A DNA stretch of 64,000 nt from Branchinecta lynchi (GCA_023053575.1 JAKZAP010000016.1:7250046-7314045); one strand, 5' to 3'; counted from the stretch's first letter, positions 1 to 11,866 are shown. Notes: a model not told the origin generated them from the letters alone. Program-made: numbers and translations.

Positions 1-818
1 ATATTTTGATCAGACTTGGCACGAGGACTCTTTAGGTCAAAGTACAGGTCAAGTTCGAAGATGGGCTATGTAGCTCTATATTTAGGAGTGAGGGAGGGGT
101 TTGAAATTAAGGGGAGCAATTTTTTTAAAGCTAATGAAACAGTCGAATTACGGGTAAGGAGACATGCTGAACCCGAATATGAATTTTATTTTCTCGCCGG
201 ACAAATAGTTCACCCAGAATCCAACGAAAACCGGAAAATTCGTGAAAAGTAAGAGTTTAATATTACGTTGATTGGAGGTTCGATTTAGGGGAAAGGAAAC
301 GTGCTGAGCCCGAATATCGAAATTCTTTTCTCGCCGGACAATTAGTTCGACCGGAATCCGGCCAAAGCTGCAGAATTTGTTTAAAGTAAAAGTTGTATTT
401 AAATGTGATAAAATGTTCGATTTGCGGGTAAGTAGACGTGCTGAATTCGCATATGACAATCATTTTCCACCGGACGTACATATCGCTCGGAATCCGGCTG
501 AAACCGGAAAATTTGTTAAACGTAAAAGTTTAATCTGAAGTTGATTAAAGGTTGGATGTAAGGGTAAGGAGACATGCTGAATTCGTTTTGGAGCTTTATT
601 TTTTCGCCGGACAGGCAGTTCCGGAGTCCCGCCGAAACCGGAAAATTGGCAGAAGTAAGGCAGGAAGTTTTCGTCAAAACATAGATGGCTTATAAGGGTA
701 AACACACATGTTGATTCAATACCTGAACTTGTTTTTCTAATCGGAGCATTTCCCGTCTGTGGGGACTCGCGAGAATACGGTAAGCAAGTCGGTCAGACGT
801 TTCGGTCAGACGTTTTGC

Positions 819-1640
819 TTAGTAGACGCCTTTCTCCAATAGCATCTCGATCAAAATCTTGAAAACTTTAAATTCTGCTTGGGCAGGGAGTTTGGAACTG
901 GTGATGACTTGAAATTGGTTAGGGAGTTTTAGCTCGTCGCACAAGCTTTTCAGTTGTCGGCTTCTTCGTTGTGGGATGCGGCATTCGAAAATGAAGCGTT
1001 GGGGTGTTTCTTCTTCTGCCAGGCACATACGGCAGTTTGGGGAGTGGGTTGTGCCCCAATCGAACAGTGTTTTGTTCAGAATGATGGTTTGAGACTTCAG
1101 CCTGTAGAAGATGCATGGTCTCAGTCTATCTTTGAATGGTGAGCAATATGGTCGGAGGTTGGGTGTTGAGATTCTCGCTCTGCGTGTGTCTCTCGCTGTT
1201 GTTGGTTGTTGAGGAAACCGGTTACTAGCTAGGGCTTTGCCGGAGTGCTTGTCGACCACTTAATTTTGACAGATGCCTTTGTGGCTTGGGATGTGCTGGA
1301 AGGCGCTCTCTATACCGATTGATTGTAATGTCAACAGTAGGTTTCAGATTTTGGTCAGATCGACATCTCTGTTGGATCTGTGAATTTCTTTAATCGCTTG
1401 GAGCGAGGACTTCGAATCTGTGAGAAAGGTGTCGGGGGGGGGGAAGGACTTCTACTGCCATTAAGATAGATTCTAGTTCTGCTATCATTGTGCAGGAGTG
1501 GTTGCTTATTCTTCTGGTGGCAATCATGTTGAAAGCAGGGATAGATGCTGCTGCGCCGGCTCTGTCATCTTTCACAGATCCGTCTGTGTATACCTGGGTG
1601 TGGTTTGGGAAGTCAGTGTGCATCTTGTGGAGAAACATCT
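819..1640 (-). pseudogene. Non-LTR retrotransposon fragment (RNase H and C-terminal zinc knuckle)
   Basis: Read on the minus strand, 1638-1390 encodes an RNase H-like start: a TDGSVKDDRAGAAAS segment (first acidic residue in TDGS) followed by AELESILMAVE (second acidic residue). The stretch 1259-819 encodes the usual C-terminal tail of I/Jockey-type LINE polymerases: LRPYCSPFKDRLRP, then a CRMCLAEEETPQRFIFEC knuckle (CxxC...C). The two parts are in different frames with a gap between, and there is no intact reverse transcriptase core, so this is a 5'-truncated dead copy inserted in a family A element. Assignment to an exact LINE clade is not possible from this piece. Confidence 0.7.
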
Positions 1641-1726
1641 ATTGAAAATCTAAGTCAGAGTATTTGCCTTTTCTGAATGGGAGTCTAGTTGAAGCTCGAC
1701 TGATGGGCTCCTGAATTCCCATGGTG

Positions 1727-1820
1727 GTGTGTTAGGGAATGGAAACACTGTGATTTTGGAGTCTCTCCAGTGGAGGTGTGTTAGGGAATGGAAACACTGT
1801 GATTTTGGAGTCTCTCCAGT
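1727..1820. repeat. Two-copy tandem duplication, 49-bp unit
   Basis: A 49-bp segment containing GTGTTAGGGAATGGAAACAC and ending in GGAGTCTCTCCAGT occurs twice in direct succession with almost no differences, so the duplication is recent. It lies in non-coding DNA between the LINE fragment and the right end of the family A element. Confidence 0.8.
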
Positions 1821-1873
1821 TGGGCGTCGGATCAAATTTGAACTTTCGGGATCCCATCAAAAACTTTGGTCTT

Positions 1874-2384
1874 CTTATTCTTACTACAGCTCAAACATAA
1901 AATTAGTAATATGATACTAATTTTTGTACCTTTTGTACCTTCCTCGACGTTACAGGAATTCCCGTATAGCTTCAACTTGTTTGCCCTCTGACCCTTGTGC
2001 AAAGTTATCTTCGATTGCCCAAGACCTTCACGTCCCTGCCCTTGGCCATTTCTCTGCACTCCATCTAGAAAGAAGATTTTTTAGACCCGATTAGTCCCTT
2101 TTCTTTCTTTTCTTTTAAATATTTATTTTATGATCTCGTGCATTTACTACATTATTGAAAGCTCAGTGTATTTTTTCCTTTTCTTTATCTATACTGCACT
2201 ATTTTCCTCTTCTCAAGTGCGTAAGTAAAATTTCATTATGATCATCATCACACTCTGCACTTACAATTATTTCAGGGTTTGAACCGGAGAGAAGAAAAAC
2301 ATCGAATGGTTCAAACCCTTCCATAAAAGGAGTCCTCGGGGAACGAAAGAAAAGAAAGCCTCAAGAACGAAAAAAGCTGAAGTA
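1874..2384. other. AT-rich non-coding stretch
   Basis: No gene is seen. Pyrimidine-rich tracts dominate 2080-2220. A small GAGTCCTCGGGGAACG match at about 2331 is a scrap of the family D MITE terminus. Confidence 0.5.
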
Positions 2385-3480
2385 GCGCCCAGTCAAAATA
2401 AAGTAGCTAAACTAGCTCGCACAGCGGGGATCGACTAAAAGCAGGAAAGGAAAGGCAAGAGAAAAGCAGGAGAGAATACTAAAACCAGGAAGGGCAATAT
2501 AAAACGAGGAAAGAATTACCAGGAATCGGGGATTCGAAAAACTGGCAAGCCTTTCCTCTGTTTAGTATCCCGTGAGGGGTCGGCAACTTCCATTTGTTAA
2601 AGTTCACCTTTTCCTCCTTTTAGTATTCGAAAAAACTGGCAAGCCTTTCCTGGTATCCCGTGAGGGACTAAAAGGAGAAAAAGGTTTTACGCTTTTACAA
2701 GCGTAAGTTGCCCACACGTCACGAGATACTAAACAGAGGAAAAGCAGGGCACAGCTTGCCAGTTTTTTCTAATACTAAAAGGCGAACTTTTTCTTTAAAT
2801 TTGTCCACTTTCCCGCATGTGATCATGCTGCCAAACTGCCCTTGAGCTCAGAGATACGACTACTTTGCAGTTATCACGAATTTAACTATTACCTGTGCAA
2901 CGGAGAGCTGAAGATGGACGGCAGCCGTCCTCCTCGAGTTTTGGCTGGCGACGACCCTGACTGGAGGTCTCTGACCTTTGGAAAGTTCTGAGACACCGTA
3001 AGCATGTTATTTATCCCTAAATATCGCTTGAAAATGATTGTTGATTTTTTGGCCAAGCTACCAAAACCGCAAAAAAAAACCAAGACCAGAAATAGATTCT
3101 GCATGTGTTCATTAATCACTAATCGACTATACAGGGAAAAACTTTCTTCTACCGAACTTCCGTTTCTGGCCGAACTACTTGTCCAGTTCAAATATGGTAA
3201 TCAGCATTCTGCAGCGACGATGATTATTTGATCATTATTCTGCCTGTGCTTTGACTTGACCCAACGAATCCTCACACCAAGTTCGGACAAAGTACATGAA
3301 CTACTTCGAGCGTTATCACGCTAACAATTGGGCAGACGGACCGCGAAGTCATAATGTATCTTGGCCTGATCCTGTCATCCAAAAATACTGAGACCTGATC
3401 TACGCTGTCACGAGCCTAAAACTACCGTTTCGGGATCACAAAAGGGAAAGTAGGTAATGCTTTTTCAATCTAGTAGCGAA
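2385..3480. repeat. Dispersed/duplicated block, copy 1 (with about 515-bp insert)
   Basis: The segment GCCCAGTCAAAATAAAGTAG at about 2388 and the 2945-3480 part recur in the same order at 3975-4521. In copy 1 they are separated by about 515 bp of extra sequence (about 2432-2944). Shared landmarks are GGAGGTCTCTGAC, GACCAGAAATAGATTCTGCA and CGGGATCACAAAAGGGAAAG. No coding potential is convincing: the short open frame shared by both copies matches nothing recognisable. Confidence 0.7.
2528..2790. repeat. Imperfect fold-back (inverted repeat)
   Basis: The left arm carries AAAAACTGGCAAGCCTTTCC and CTCTGTTTAGTATCCCGTGA. The right arm carries the complement of these (CACGAGATACTAAACAGAGG, then CTTGCCAGTTTTTTC). 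A third partial copy of the arm lies at about 2620-2670. The whole is inside the extra segment of the duplicated block and is probably a MITE-like insertion. Confidence 0.6.
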
Positions 3481-3974
3481 ATTCCGGACCCCCCTCCCAT
3501 CGACCACCCCACAGTGCCCTAATCTGGTCCGGTTATGTCAACGATGTGTCTAGGACTTGTGCTTGTTCTTCCTACCAAGTTTCATCCCGATCTCGCCACT
3601 CTAAGCGTTTCCCAAAATTTCCGGTTCCTCCCCTCCAGCTCCCCCCCCCCAAAGTCACCGGATCCGGTTCGAATTTAAATTGGGTCGTCTGAGACATGGG
3701 GTGCTTCCAAATATCAAGTTTCATTAAGATCCGATAATCCGTTCAAAAGTTATAAATTCTTCTATATTCCGGATTCTCCCTGCCGCCACTCTCCCCACGA
3801 TGCTCGGATCGGGGAAGTGACTTAATCGTTTGGGGCCCCTAATATGCCTGCCAAGTCTCATCGTCCTAGCTTATGTGGAAGTGCCCAAACTAGAAAAGCC
3901 TGGACAGACCGACCGACAGACGGACAGAAATTGCGATCGCTATATGGAACTTGACCGAAGGGTGGAGGCTGGCA
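3480..3974. repeat. Family B fragment
   Basis: This has the typical family B phrases: CCAAGTTTCATCCCGATC, CACCGGATCCGGTTCGAATT, ATCAAGTTTCATTAAGATCC, and a GACCGACCGACAGACGGACA microsatellite at about 3906. It ends in a degenerate form of the terminal hairpin (TATATGGAACTTGACCGAAGG). The 5' terminus is missing. Confidence 0.65.
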
Positions 3975-4975
3975 GAGCGCCCAGTCAAAATAAAGTAGCT
4001 AAACTCGCTCGCGACGCCCCTGATCGGAGGTCTCTGACGTTTGGAAAGTTCGGAGACCCCGTAAGCATGTTATTGATCCCTAAAAATAGCTTGAAAACGA
4101 TTATTCATTTTTTGGCCAAGCTATCAAAACCGCAAAAAAAAAACAAGACCAGAAATAGATTCTGCATGTGTTTATTGATCACTAATCGACTATACAGGGA
4201 AAACCTTTCTTTTACCAAACTTCGGTTTCTGGGCGAACTACTTGTCCAGTTCAAATATGGTAATCAGCATTCTAATGTAGCAGCGACGATGATTATTTGA
4301 TCATTATTCTGCCTATGCTTTGACTTGGCCCAACGAATCCTTACACCAAGTTCGGCCAAAGTACATGAACTACTTCGAGCGTTATCACGCTAACAATTGG
4401 GTAGACGGATCGCGAAGTCATAATGTATCTTGGCCTGATCCTGTCATTCAAAGATACTAAGACCTGATCCTCGCTGTCACCAGCCTAAAAACTACCGTTT
4501 CGGGATCACAAAAGGGAAAGTAGAGGCGTATTCTCGCCGTTCCTCGAGGACTCCACGTGAGGAGTCCCGGCGTTTTTGTTTGTCACGGGGACTCACTCCC
4601 CGTATTCTCGCGAGTACCCACCGACCGGGAATGCTCCAGTTATCACCACCATCATCAGAAATGACTCCCTTTCAGGTTCGTAGGGGAATCAATTTTTGTC
4701 TGGTATTGGTGCATTGTAAAATTAATTAAAAACGATCAGTATAAACGAAACCAAAAATAAAAATGATCCAGACTAGTTTGGTCGACATCATATTTATTTT
4801 AAGAAGAAAATTCATTTTGGAAGCATTCCCCGTGTTCTCCTTGTTTTCCGGATACGGAGTCAGCGTGGAGTGACTCCCTTTATTCTCGCCGTTTCCTTTG
4901 AGTCCCCAAGGAGTCCTCGGGGAACGGCGAGAATACGCCTTAGGTAAGGCTTTTTCAATCTAGTAGCGTATTACT
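3975..4975. repeat. Dispersed/duplicated block, copy 2 (carries a family D MITE)
   Basis: This is the second copy of the 2385-3480 block. It runs from GCCCAGTCAAAATAAAGTAG to CTTTTTCAATCTAGTAGCG. The family D MITE at 4524-4940 interrupts it, and copy 1 is uninterrupted at the same point (3451-3453). Confidence 0.75.
4524..4940. mobile_element. Family D MITE, copy 1, with TAG target duplication
   Basis: 417 bp with terminal inverted repeats of about 30 bp (AGGCGTATTCTCGCCGTTCC at the left, its complement at the right). It is flanked by TAG at 4521-4523 and 4941-4943. The paralogous block at 3421-3480 has a single TAG and no insert, which fixes both ends. No open reading frame, so non-autonomous. 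A 3-bp duplication would fit a PIF/Harbinger-like integrase, though that superfamily usually prefers TWA. Confidence 0.85.
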
Positions 4976-5547
4976 ATCTGTGGCAATACTCCCGCTGACA
5001 GGAGCTGGATCACGTTTTCTCTTCAGACGCCACGGCAAATTATTCAAATTGTCAGAGCAACGTGAGCTTTACATAAGCAAATTTGGCTTTTGGGTACAAT
5101 GATAAGAAATCTCGTTCCAAGGCGAATAGGAAGTATACTGTTGGCGCAGAGGCAAAGGTTGGTGACTTCGTTTCAGGAATATTTGCCATCCTATGAGCTA
5201 GGGTTAAAGCTAACTATTTTTTTTTACAATTTCCACATGTTTTGTTTATTTGTTTCTGATCTGTTTGTGACAAGCTGAGTTAAATCCAGCCGTGTACACC
5301 AGGAGTGTGCCTTTTAAAAGTTGGAAATAGATACAAGGCATAGGCAACAGTAGGGTAGCCACAAAAAGCCCTACCGGCAGTAGCGTCGATTTGCCGATTT
5401 TTCTGTAATGAAAAATGAATTGCTGGGAATTTATCATAACTTTTTTTCAATGATTATCAGTCTGAAACAGCTGAAAAAATGTTTCAAATATACCACTGTA
5501 TTCAGGAAAAAATTATAGATTTAATAAGGCCATAGGTAATATGTGCT
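4976..5547. other. Non-coding stretch before the Tigger element
   Basis: AT-rich sequence with short chance open frames only. No splice-flanked exon, tRNA or recognisable repeat end is seen. Confidence 0.45.
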
Positions 5548-5956
5548 TAGGGTGCCACTACCAGTAGACGGACAGTTAATTCACTATCAAGTCTTTCACC
5601 TTGCCTAATTTCATCAGATTTCAAGCTATCTCAGAGTATTCGGTCACGTTTTGTTGCAAATTTAAAATGGCCGCCAATGATGAAAGGCAGGAATCAGACA
5701 GTGTTGTCAAACCAACAGAAAAGCTTACAACACAAAGCTCGTCCATTCGTCAAGTTAAGCGTCCGAAAAATGCGGCGAGTCAAATAAATCGGACAGGTCG
5801 TCGTAAATAGCGTACAAGGTTTGAATAGGCTACAGCAATGGAGTCGATAAAAACGTTGTATTACAATTACGGAACTAACTAGAATCACAAATTGAAAGAT
5901 CATTTGTCATAATTATCACAAGGTACATTAGGTACAACTTCGAGTATTGACTAGGT

Positions 5957-8763
5957 TCAATCTTCGTCTTGAACGCAGTTGAAGCAATGAAACTTCGTAG
6001 TATCGCTTTTCAAGAACTTGTCCAGATCCGAAGGATAAAAATCTGCGAGGGCTGGAGGGATGCAGTGTCGGTGAAGGTTCGCGCCACAGGTGTCACATGA
6101 AACCCAGTATCCTTTTTTTCCGTCACGCCCCCAAACCTTGAAGCAGTAAATGCAACGCCATTCTTCGGGATCCCAGGGTTCCAGCTCGGCATTTGGTTTT
6201 CCACGACTTTTCTTGCCTGAGAAGAACATACCGAATTAGGTTATATTTCGTGCCCTCTTTTCCAATCCTAAGACCTTGACAACCTGATATCAAGGATAAC
6301 TCGACACCGTAATCGTGAATTATTTCGGGTTAGGTACGGTTCGGATAAGGTAAAAATAAATAAAAAGGGTCAAGTACCGCAGTTATTAGGAATATTTAGA
6401 TTGTGCTAAATAAAATATAAAACTGAAAGTTTACCTTTAGTTGTCGTCGCTTTTTCGGATCTTTCTTTGAGGAAGTTGATCGACTCATCCGATGTTAGTA
6501 CATACTCTGGTGGGAAGCTTCGTTTTCTCGGTACTTTCTGTTCGACTTCCTTCGGGAAAGAGCTGGCCAAAAAGTGTTTCATTGGTGTGCTCAAGCGCTT
6601 GGAGAGCCGTTGCACTGTGCTCTCTAATCCAGCTGATGTGGACGGAATCTGGTCACTTTGGGGTGTCGGACCCTGTGACATAAGTGCTGGTTTGAACAGG
6701 CACACCACACTGATATCTGCTTCAGTTGTTGACGGTGGGGGAGAGTCACTCTGGACCGGAGTTGGGAGATCGCTAGAAAGATCTGTTACAGGTACAATTC
6801 GTGATGGGACTGGAACTCTAATTACATTTTTCCTCTGTTGTTCAGTCTTTTTGATGGGGCAATTCTTCAGTATATCATCAACTGGCAATGGCGTAGAGCG
6901 TCGCGAAAATGACAGCCCATTAACAAAACTGTCGTTGATTTCAGGCACTGAAATGCCGAGTAGACTGACTGCAGACACGTCCTGACCAGGTTCAGGTTCA
7001 GGAAGTGGCTGCATGCTGCGGGAGATATCCCTCCAAAAGTAAAATAATGCTGCGTATGAGGGATCGCCTGTCCAACAAGGCTCAGATATGTCTTTTGCAA
7101 ATCCTTGCACGACATCCGGCTCAATGTTTTCTTCGATGTAGGCAAGCACGATTTTCTTCGTTTCTGAGAATCCTGGCTGTGGCATGGCAGTTTGAACGGC
7201 AGTTGGCAATTGGAGTTGCATGGCAGTTTGCACAGTAGATGGTACGGCAGTTGGCACGGCACTTGAGCGGGTCATTGATGTGTTCAGGACCTGCTGCCCC
7301 GTGGCACATTTCGGACAATGCAGCTCGAGCTGCATAGAACACACGGTACACTGGAGGCTATAGGGGACAGATGCGGGGGGGTCGTTCAATTCATGTTGAC
7401 TGACAGCGATAGACCTGGATGTCTCTTTGAGACACTTGCTATAGTCCACGTTGTCAGGGTTCCATGGGAAAAGTCCACATTTCCTAAAGGAATTGGCGCA
7501 AGTTTGCTCCAGCATCGTCCTCTTGATGACGGCAGGGAGATGCTGTGCAAAGTTGGTTTTCTTGATTTCTCGCTTTGGCTTTGAAGTGGGAGCCGATATG
7601 GCATTGCCATACTCGTCACAAAGGCCTGATTTGTATCTTATGATGTGGTTCCGCCACTCTGCTTTCAGGGGCCGAAACAACCCCACATCTGCCGGTTGCA
7701 GAATGTGGGTTGCGTTTGGGAACAGGCACAGCAGAATGATCTTCTTTTCCTTGCAGAAAACTGAAAGGTCGTAAGACAAGTGGCTCGCGTGTCCGTCTAG
7801 CGTCAGTACCACTTGTTCATTCTTCAGGCCATTTTTGTTTAGCCACGGGACAAAAATTTCCCTCACGTACTCCAGCATATTTGTTTGCTTCATCCAACCG
7901 GACTCAGAATAGCGAGCTGCAATGCAGTCCGGGACAGTTTTCAAAAGGGTCGCATCTTTCCTCAGTCCTTTAAAAAGGATGAGAGGAGGAGGGTATTCTC
8001 CTTGTGCGTTGTAGCACATCAGAAGTGTGATGCCCTCTTTTTCATTGTTGACCTTCTGGTATACGGTCTTGCTCCCTTTCTTGGCAAGAACTTTGGTGTG
8101 AGCCACCGCCTCGGGATTGTAATGAATCATTGATTCATCCATGTTGAACCATTTTCGCGGATTCACAAAATCTTCTGGAGTCAGAAGCACATCGAGCCGG
8201 ACCTTCTGGGTGCCCATCCACTGTCGTATTTTTTCTTCGCTCACCCCTGCCCTTCCTCCGTGTACTGTCTCTGGCGTTCGGACAGACAGTTCCGGGTGAC
8301 GCAGCAAAAACCTCCTGCCCCAGGCCTCGCTTGGGATTCCAGACTCTCCAAATTTTCCCTGGAGATCTGCCCCGCCTAGTTTCGCCAGCCTACCTGCGGT
8401 CTCACGCAGTTGATTTCGGTAAACTGGGAACCCCTGTTCTTGGCTGGTCAGGATCCATGCAACAAGAGCATTCTCAATTTCTGAATCGAGCGCCGCTGGA
8501 GGACCTTTTTTTGAACCGGTGTAATGGCCTGTCTTGTGATCTTGAAGCGTACTCTTCGGGATGGCGTACTTGTCAGAGACTGATCGTAGTGACTGACCCC
8601 TCGCCATTTCATCCAAGGCTTTTTCTACGTCTTCTTTCGTATAGCTCTTCTTCGTTTTTGCTCTACGAGTTTGTACTTTGGCAACATCATCCTCCTCCTC
8701 AGCTAAGTCTTCCTCTCCTTCCTCATACAAGACATCTTCGTCTCCGCTTTCGTTGGCACTCAT
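5957..8763 (-). CDS. Tigger/pogo DDE transposase with C-terminal PHD-like zinc finger (two exons)
   Basis: Model: exon 1 8763-6435, exon 2 6216-5957, giving 862 residues. The donor GTAAACT follows 6435, the acceptor TTCTTCTCAG precedes 6216, and phase 1 joins correctly (TTK-G-KKSRGKP). Domains: an acidic N-terminus; a psq/CENP-B-like helix-turn-helix at about residues 40-80 (SLRSVSDKYAIPKSTLQDH); a second DNA-binding helix unit (WGRRFLLRHPEL) at about 148-160; then the DDE-type catalytic core with FNMDES, LTLDGHASH and LQPADVGLF supplying the three acidic residues. The spliced exon adds a Cys/His finger: CIYC, CDTC, LHRHC, FHCFNC. The enzyme would cut and paste the surrounding element. No stops or frameshifts are seen. 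Without the intron, reading continues nine residues to a stop at 6406, giving a 785-residue form without the finger. Start chosen as the first ATG before the acidic leader. Confidence 0.88.
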
Positions 8764-8921
8764 CGTCTAAAGTATTAACGGCTATCAGTGGTCTGAGGCA
8801 ATATAAGCAGACAGAAGCAGCAAAATTATTAGCTTGCATACGTTATAAACCTTATACAGAGTTGGTTTAAAAAGATTAAACCTTGCTAGGAAGTGACTGA
8901 AATAAGAAATAAAATATCATT

Positions 8922-9323
8922 TGTCCGCTTATAGAGTCGAGCAAATTCTTCATTGACCAAAACAGCGGACATGCATTGTCCGCTATTTGTGACAAGCGAA
9001 AAAAACGACAGAAAAAGCGGACAGTCGGACGACAATTCAAGAATGTAAAAACGTCATTTTCCAGTACTTATCCTTATTGTACATAAAATTCTGACTTACC
9101 CTTCGCCCTTAGCTCGATCAGAAATTTCTTCTTCACTTAAAAACAATTTTGGTCCTTATTATAATGCTGCTTTAAAATTTGTGTTGTGCGGCAATCCTGT
9201 GGAGGTTAACGTCAGTTGAAGAAGAAAAGATTAGGGTTTGTTATTGTTTTGGCTAACCTTTGGCAAGTCTAAGGAAGACTCAGATATTGCATGTTTATTT
9301 TGTCAGGTAATATCGTGTCCGCT
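8922..9323. repeat. Subterminal octamer repeats of the Tigger element
   Basis: The octamer AGCGGACA or its complement occurs at 8922-8929, 8964-8971, 8977-8984, 9016-9023 and 9316-9323, all in the region upstream of the transposase start. The same GGACA core closes the terminal inverted repeats. Such arrays are typical binding sites for a transposase helix-turn-helix. The other end of the element has only the terminal copy. Confidence 0.6.
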
Positions 9324-9360
9324 TTTTACGACGTGTCCGGTTACTAGTAGTGGCACCCTA

Positions 9361-11866
9361 CATTATCATTAAATAATTGCATGTAATCTAAGGTATAAAA
9401 AAAAGTAACTGGACTTCCCTAGAAGAATTTATTGATACCTAGTACTGAATATCCATAACCTGCTACACCAGTAAATAGCTAGTTCTTCCAACTTGTGCAT
9501 CTTATCCTCAGTTTCTCTTATAATCCACCATAATGGGGACCCAAGAAAAAAAACCAACACCCAGTTTCAATAAAAATTACAAGACAAGATGGCGGTCGGA
9601 CCAACCTTGCTGTGTGACATCATCATTCTCAGAATATTTTTAGGGCAAAATTACGCGGTTTTTGAACACGTGTCGCCATGCGGCCGGCAAGCTCCCATTC
9701 TAATTAGTGTTTTTCAAGTCTAGAATTGGGATACTTACCAGCAAGTTATTGAGGTATTGTTGAGCTCAAACCAAAGCTAAAATTCAGGAGAATCATAATC
9801 CTATGACCAAAAGATCAGAATTTGAAAGTTATTTTTTTAGTAGCTACCCTAGCAACAGACTAGGAAATAAAGAAACAATGAAACATGTGACAGTGAAGCA
9901 TTTCCCTCTGTTTGTTCTTTTGAACTTTGGTTTGCATCTTTCACTAAGTATGTGATATCACTACTAGAGTTCAAATAAACAGCATACCTCAATATAAGAA
10001 GAAGTGTATTTAATTTAAGTAATCAATAAATCTAAAAAGTAGAATTTCATCTCAGTGTTTGGGCCTGATGATATTGGAAACAGTTGGATGTCAGTTGATA
10101 ACAAGTTTGTTATTTTTCATTTCCCTTTGACTGTTTTACAAGCAAGAAACAAAAGTAACATAGTGGAAATTCAGTGTTGATATATTCCTTTACTCTACAT
10201 GTTGAAGATGACTACATATTAAAAGAGCAAATTCTTTTTCAATGTTTCCACTAATTCTGAATTGTGTCATAATCTCTCATTGGTACCTGAGCTTGAATTC
10301 CTCCCCATGATGGTGCCAAAAGTCCTGCCAGGAATTCCAGCCTGTAGCCTGTGACGTAGTTTACCACAAATCGCTGATTTTTTTACACTTGATAACTGAC
10401 CCTGACCTACTCAACTATAAAGTAATTTTGATTGACTGTTATTTAAGTCATCATATTTATAAAGTTAGGACAATAGATATACCCGAGGTTTGGAATAGGG
10501 TCCCTCTTTCAGATTGTACCTTGGCCCTCATGTGTATCACATTTTCAGTCTAATTTTTCTTGAGAAAATTACAGGTGGGGTAACAGCGGTTTCACACAAC
10601 TGTTTGGGTTTGTCAGAACCAAATTTTGCAGTCCAGTTTTATGTAATGTACATTTGTCAGGTCATCGTGCTTTATTTACATACAAGAAGTGTTGAGAAAT
10701 AGCGTACTTTAAATAATATAAAATAATAATTCGTAGATCTTCTGCATTGGGAAACCAAGAGTGCAATGAACTGTTGGTTTTTCACTGATTGGCTAAATTT
10801 GTGTGATCTCATTGTGAGAAAGTCACAAGTGGCCATTATACCAAAGTTATGCAGAAGAATAATTGAAGGCTTCAGCGTCACACCTTCTGTATTAATAATT
10901 GTTGCCTATGCAAGTAGTGGCTATATTGTTACCACAGGGTCCACAGGAACCTAATTATTTTTCTTTGACCACTGACTATTACATGACGTTTCAAGCTCAA
11001 CTACAAGCTACCAAGTTTAAGCATTATTACAAGTTCCTGAACTCCTGTACCCAGCTGTCTCAGTGCTGATCCCCGCTAACAAGACTGTAGGGACCGTCCT
11101 AGTGAAGCATAATGGGAAAGAAATTTGCCACTTCATTGAGGACATGTTTTAGAATTTTTTTTAGCATGCCCACCCAGGCAGTCTGGGCAGTACAAAACGA
11201 GTATACAATCCTTTGGTAACTAAACAAACCAGGAATTCATTTTGTCCTTGAAATTGTTGTATACTGGTACCCCTCTTGCGAATAAAGGGTAAACATAATT
11301 GTGAGTACCAGGCCCACCCCTGCCAGCCTGCCCTAATTTTTGAGCATGGTTATCAAAAATATGCTTAGTGGACTAGACTGGTCTTGGCTGAGAGGTTCCT
11401 AGCTTATTTAATGCCTTATTCTAGGCTGTGTATTCACATTGACATGTGGTCATACCTAAGTTTCAGGCAAGGAAAAAGAAATGTAACCTGAAAATTGGAC
11501 CTCACGGTTTTCTAGGTGACGGTGTCGGCCGCCTTCTTAGGACAAATGTAGATCTTTTCCATGTTGTGTTACTCAGGATGGAATACCCTAGGCGACGGTT
11601 GCTCCACTGGCTTCTAAAATTTTACCTTTTCCATTTTTGGAGTGCAGAAAAATACTACTGATGATGATGATGATATTGGTAAGATGATGCTAACACATGC
11701 ATGTATTACATTTTCACGTTGAATCCCAGCAAAATTGGTATGACATGTTTTTCTCAAAGATGGATTCAGAGAGATGAATCTTCATTCTAAACGCTTTGAT
11801 TCCTGATTCACATTGTCTTAACCATTTCTCGTCCTGTCATTTCTGAATCAGATAATTTTGTTGCAG
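9361..11866. other. Non-coding DNA upstream of Lon (promoter, first exon or first intron)
   Basis: AT-rich with no recognisable domain. The Lon start codon must lie here or in an adjacent short exon, because the big Lon exon begins at an acceptor (TTTTGTTGCAG, ending 11866) and lacks an early in-frame ATG. A small exon at about 11164-11204 ending before GTAACT has the right phase, but nothing else supports it. I could not choose a convincing first exon. Confidence 0.5.

Larger units (their letters stand above)
1..1873 (+). mobile_element. Family A element, left end cut by the window, with LINE insert
   Basis: From base 1 to about 720 there are diverged units of a roughly 137-bp tandem repeat. 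Each carries GGAATCCGGCCAAAACCGG-like cores and a GGTAAGAAGACATGCTGA-like segment. The characteristic right terminus GGGATCCCATC plus CTTTGGTCTTC lies at 1849-1873. The same architecture is complete at 49888-51319. A LINE fragment fills 819-1640. The left end lies outside the window, so total length is unknown. Non-coding; short open frames in the tandem units are by-products of the 137-bp period. Confidence 0.7.
5548..9360 (-). mobile_element. Complete Tigger/pogo (Tc1-mariner superfamily) transposon
   Basis: About 3.8 kb bounded by TA dinucleotides (5548-5549 and 9359-9360), the target duplication of Tc1/mariner elements. The terminal inverted repeats begin GGGTGCCACTAC and extend about 25 bp to CGGACA on both sides with a few mismatches. 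One gene lies inside on the minus strand. Intact ends plus an open transposase suggest a recent arrival. Whether it is still mobile cannot be judged from one copy. Confidence 0.9.

Noticed and set aside
3004..4300. Two similar open frames (3004-3231 and 3830-4300) suggesting a duplicated gene
   Set aside because: The similarity is due to the duplicated repeat block; the second frame starts inside a family B fragment and no domain is recognisable.
6467..6985. 172-codon plus-strand open frame opposite the Tigger transposase
   Set aside because: Antisense shadow of a well-supported coding exon, with low-complexity composition and no domain.
9588..9720. Lon first exon at ATG 9588 or ATG 9675
   Set aside because: No donor of the required phase: the best GT after 9675 would create a stop codon when joined to 11867.
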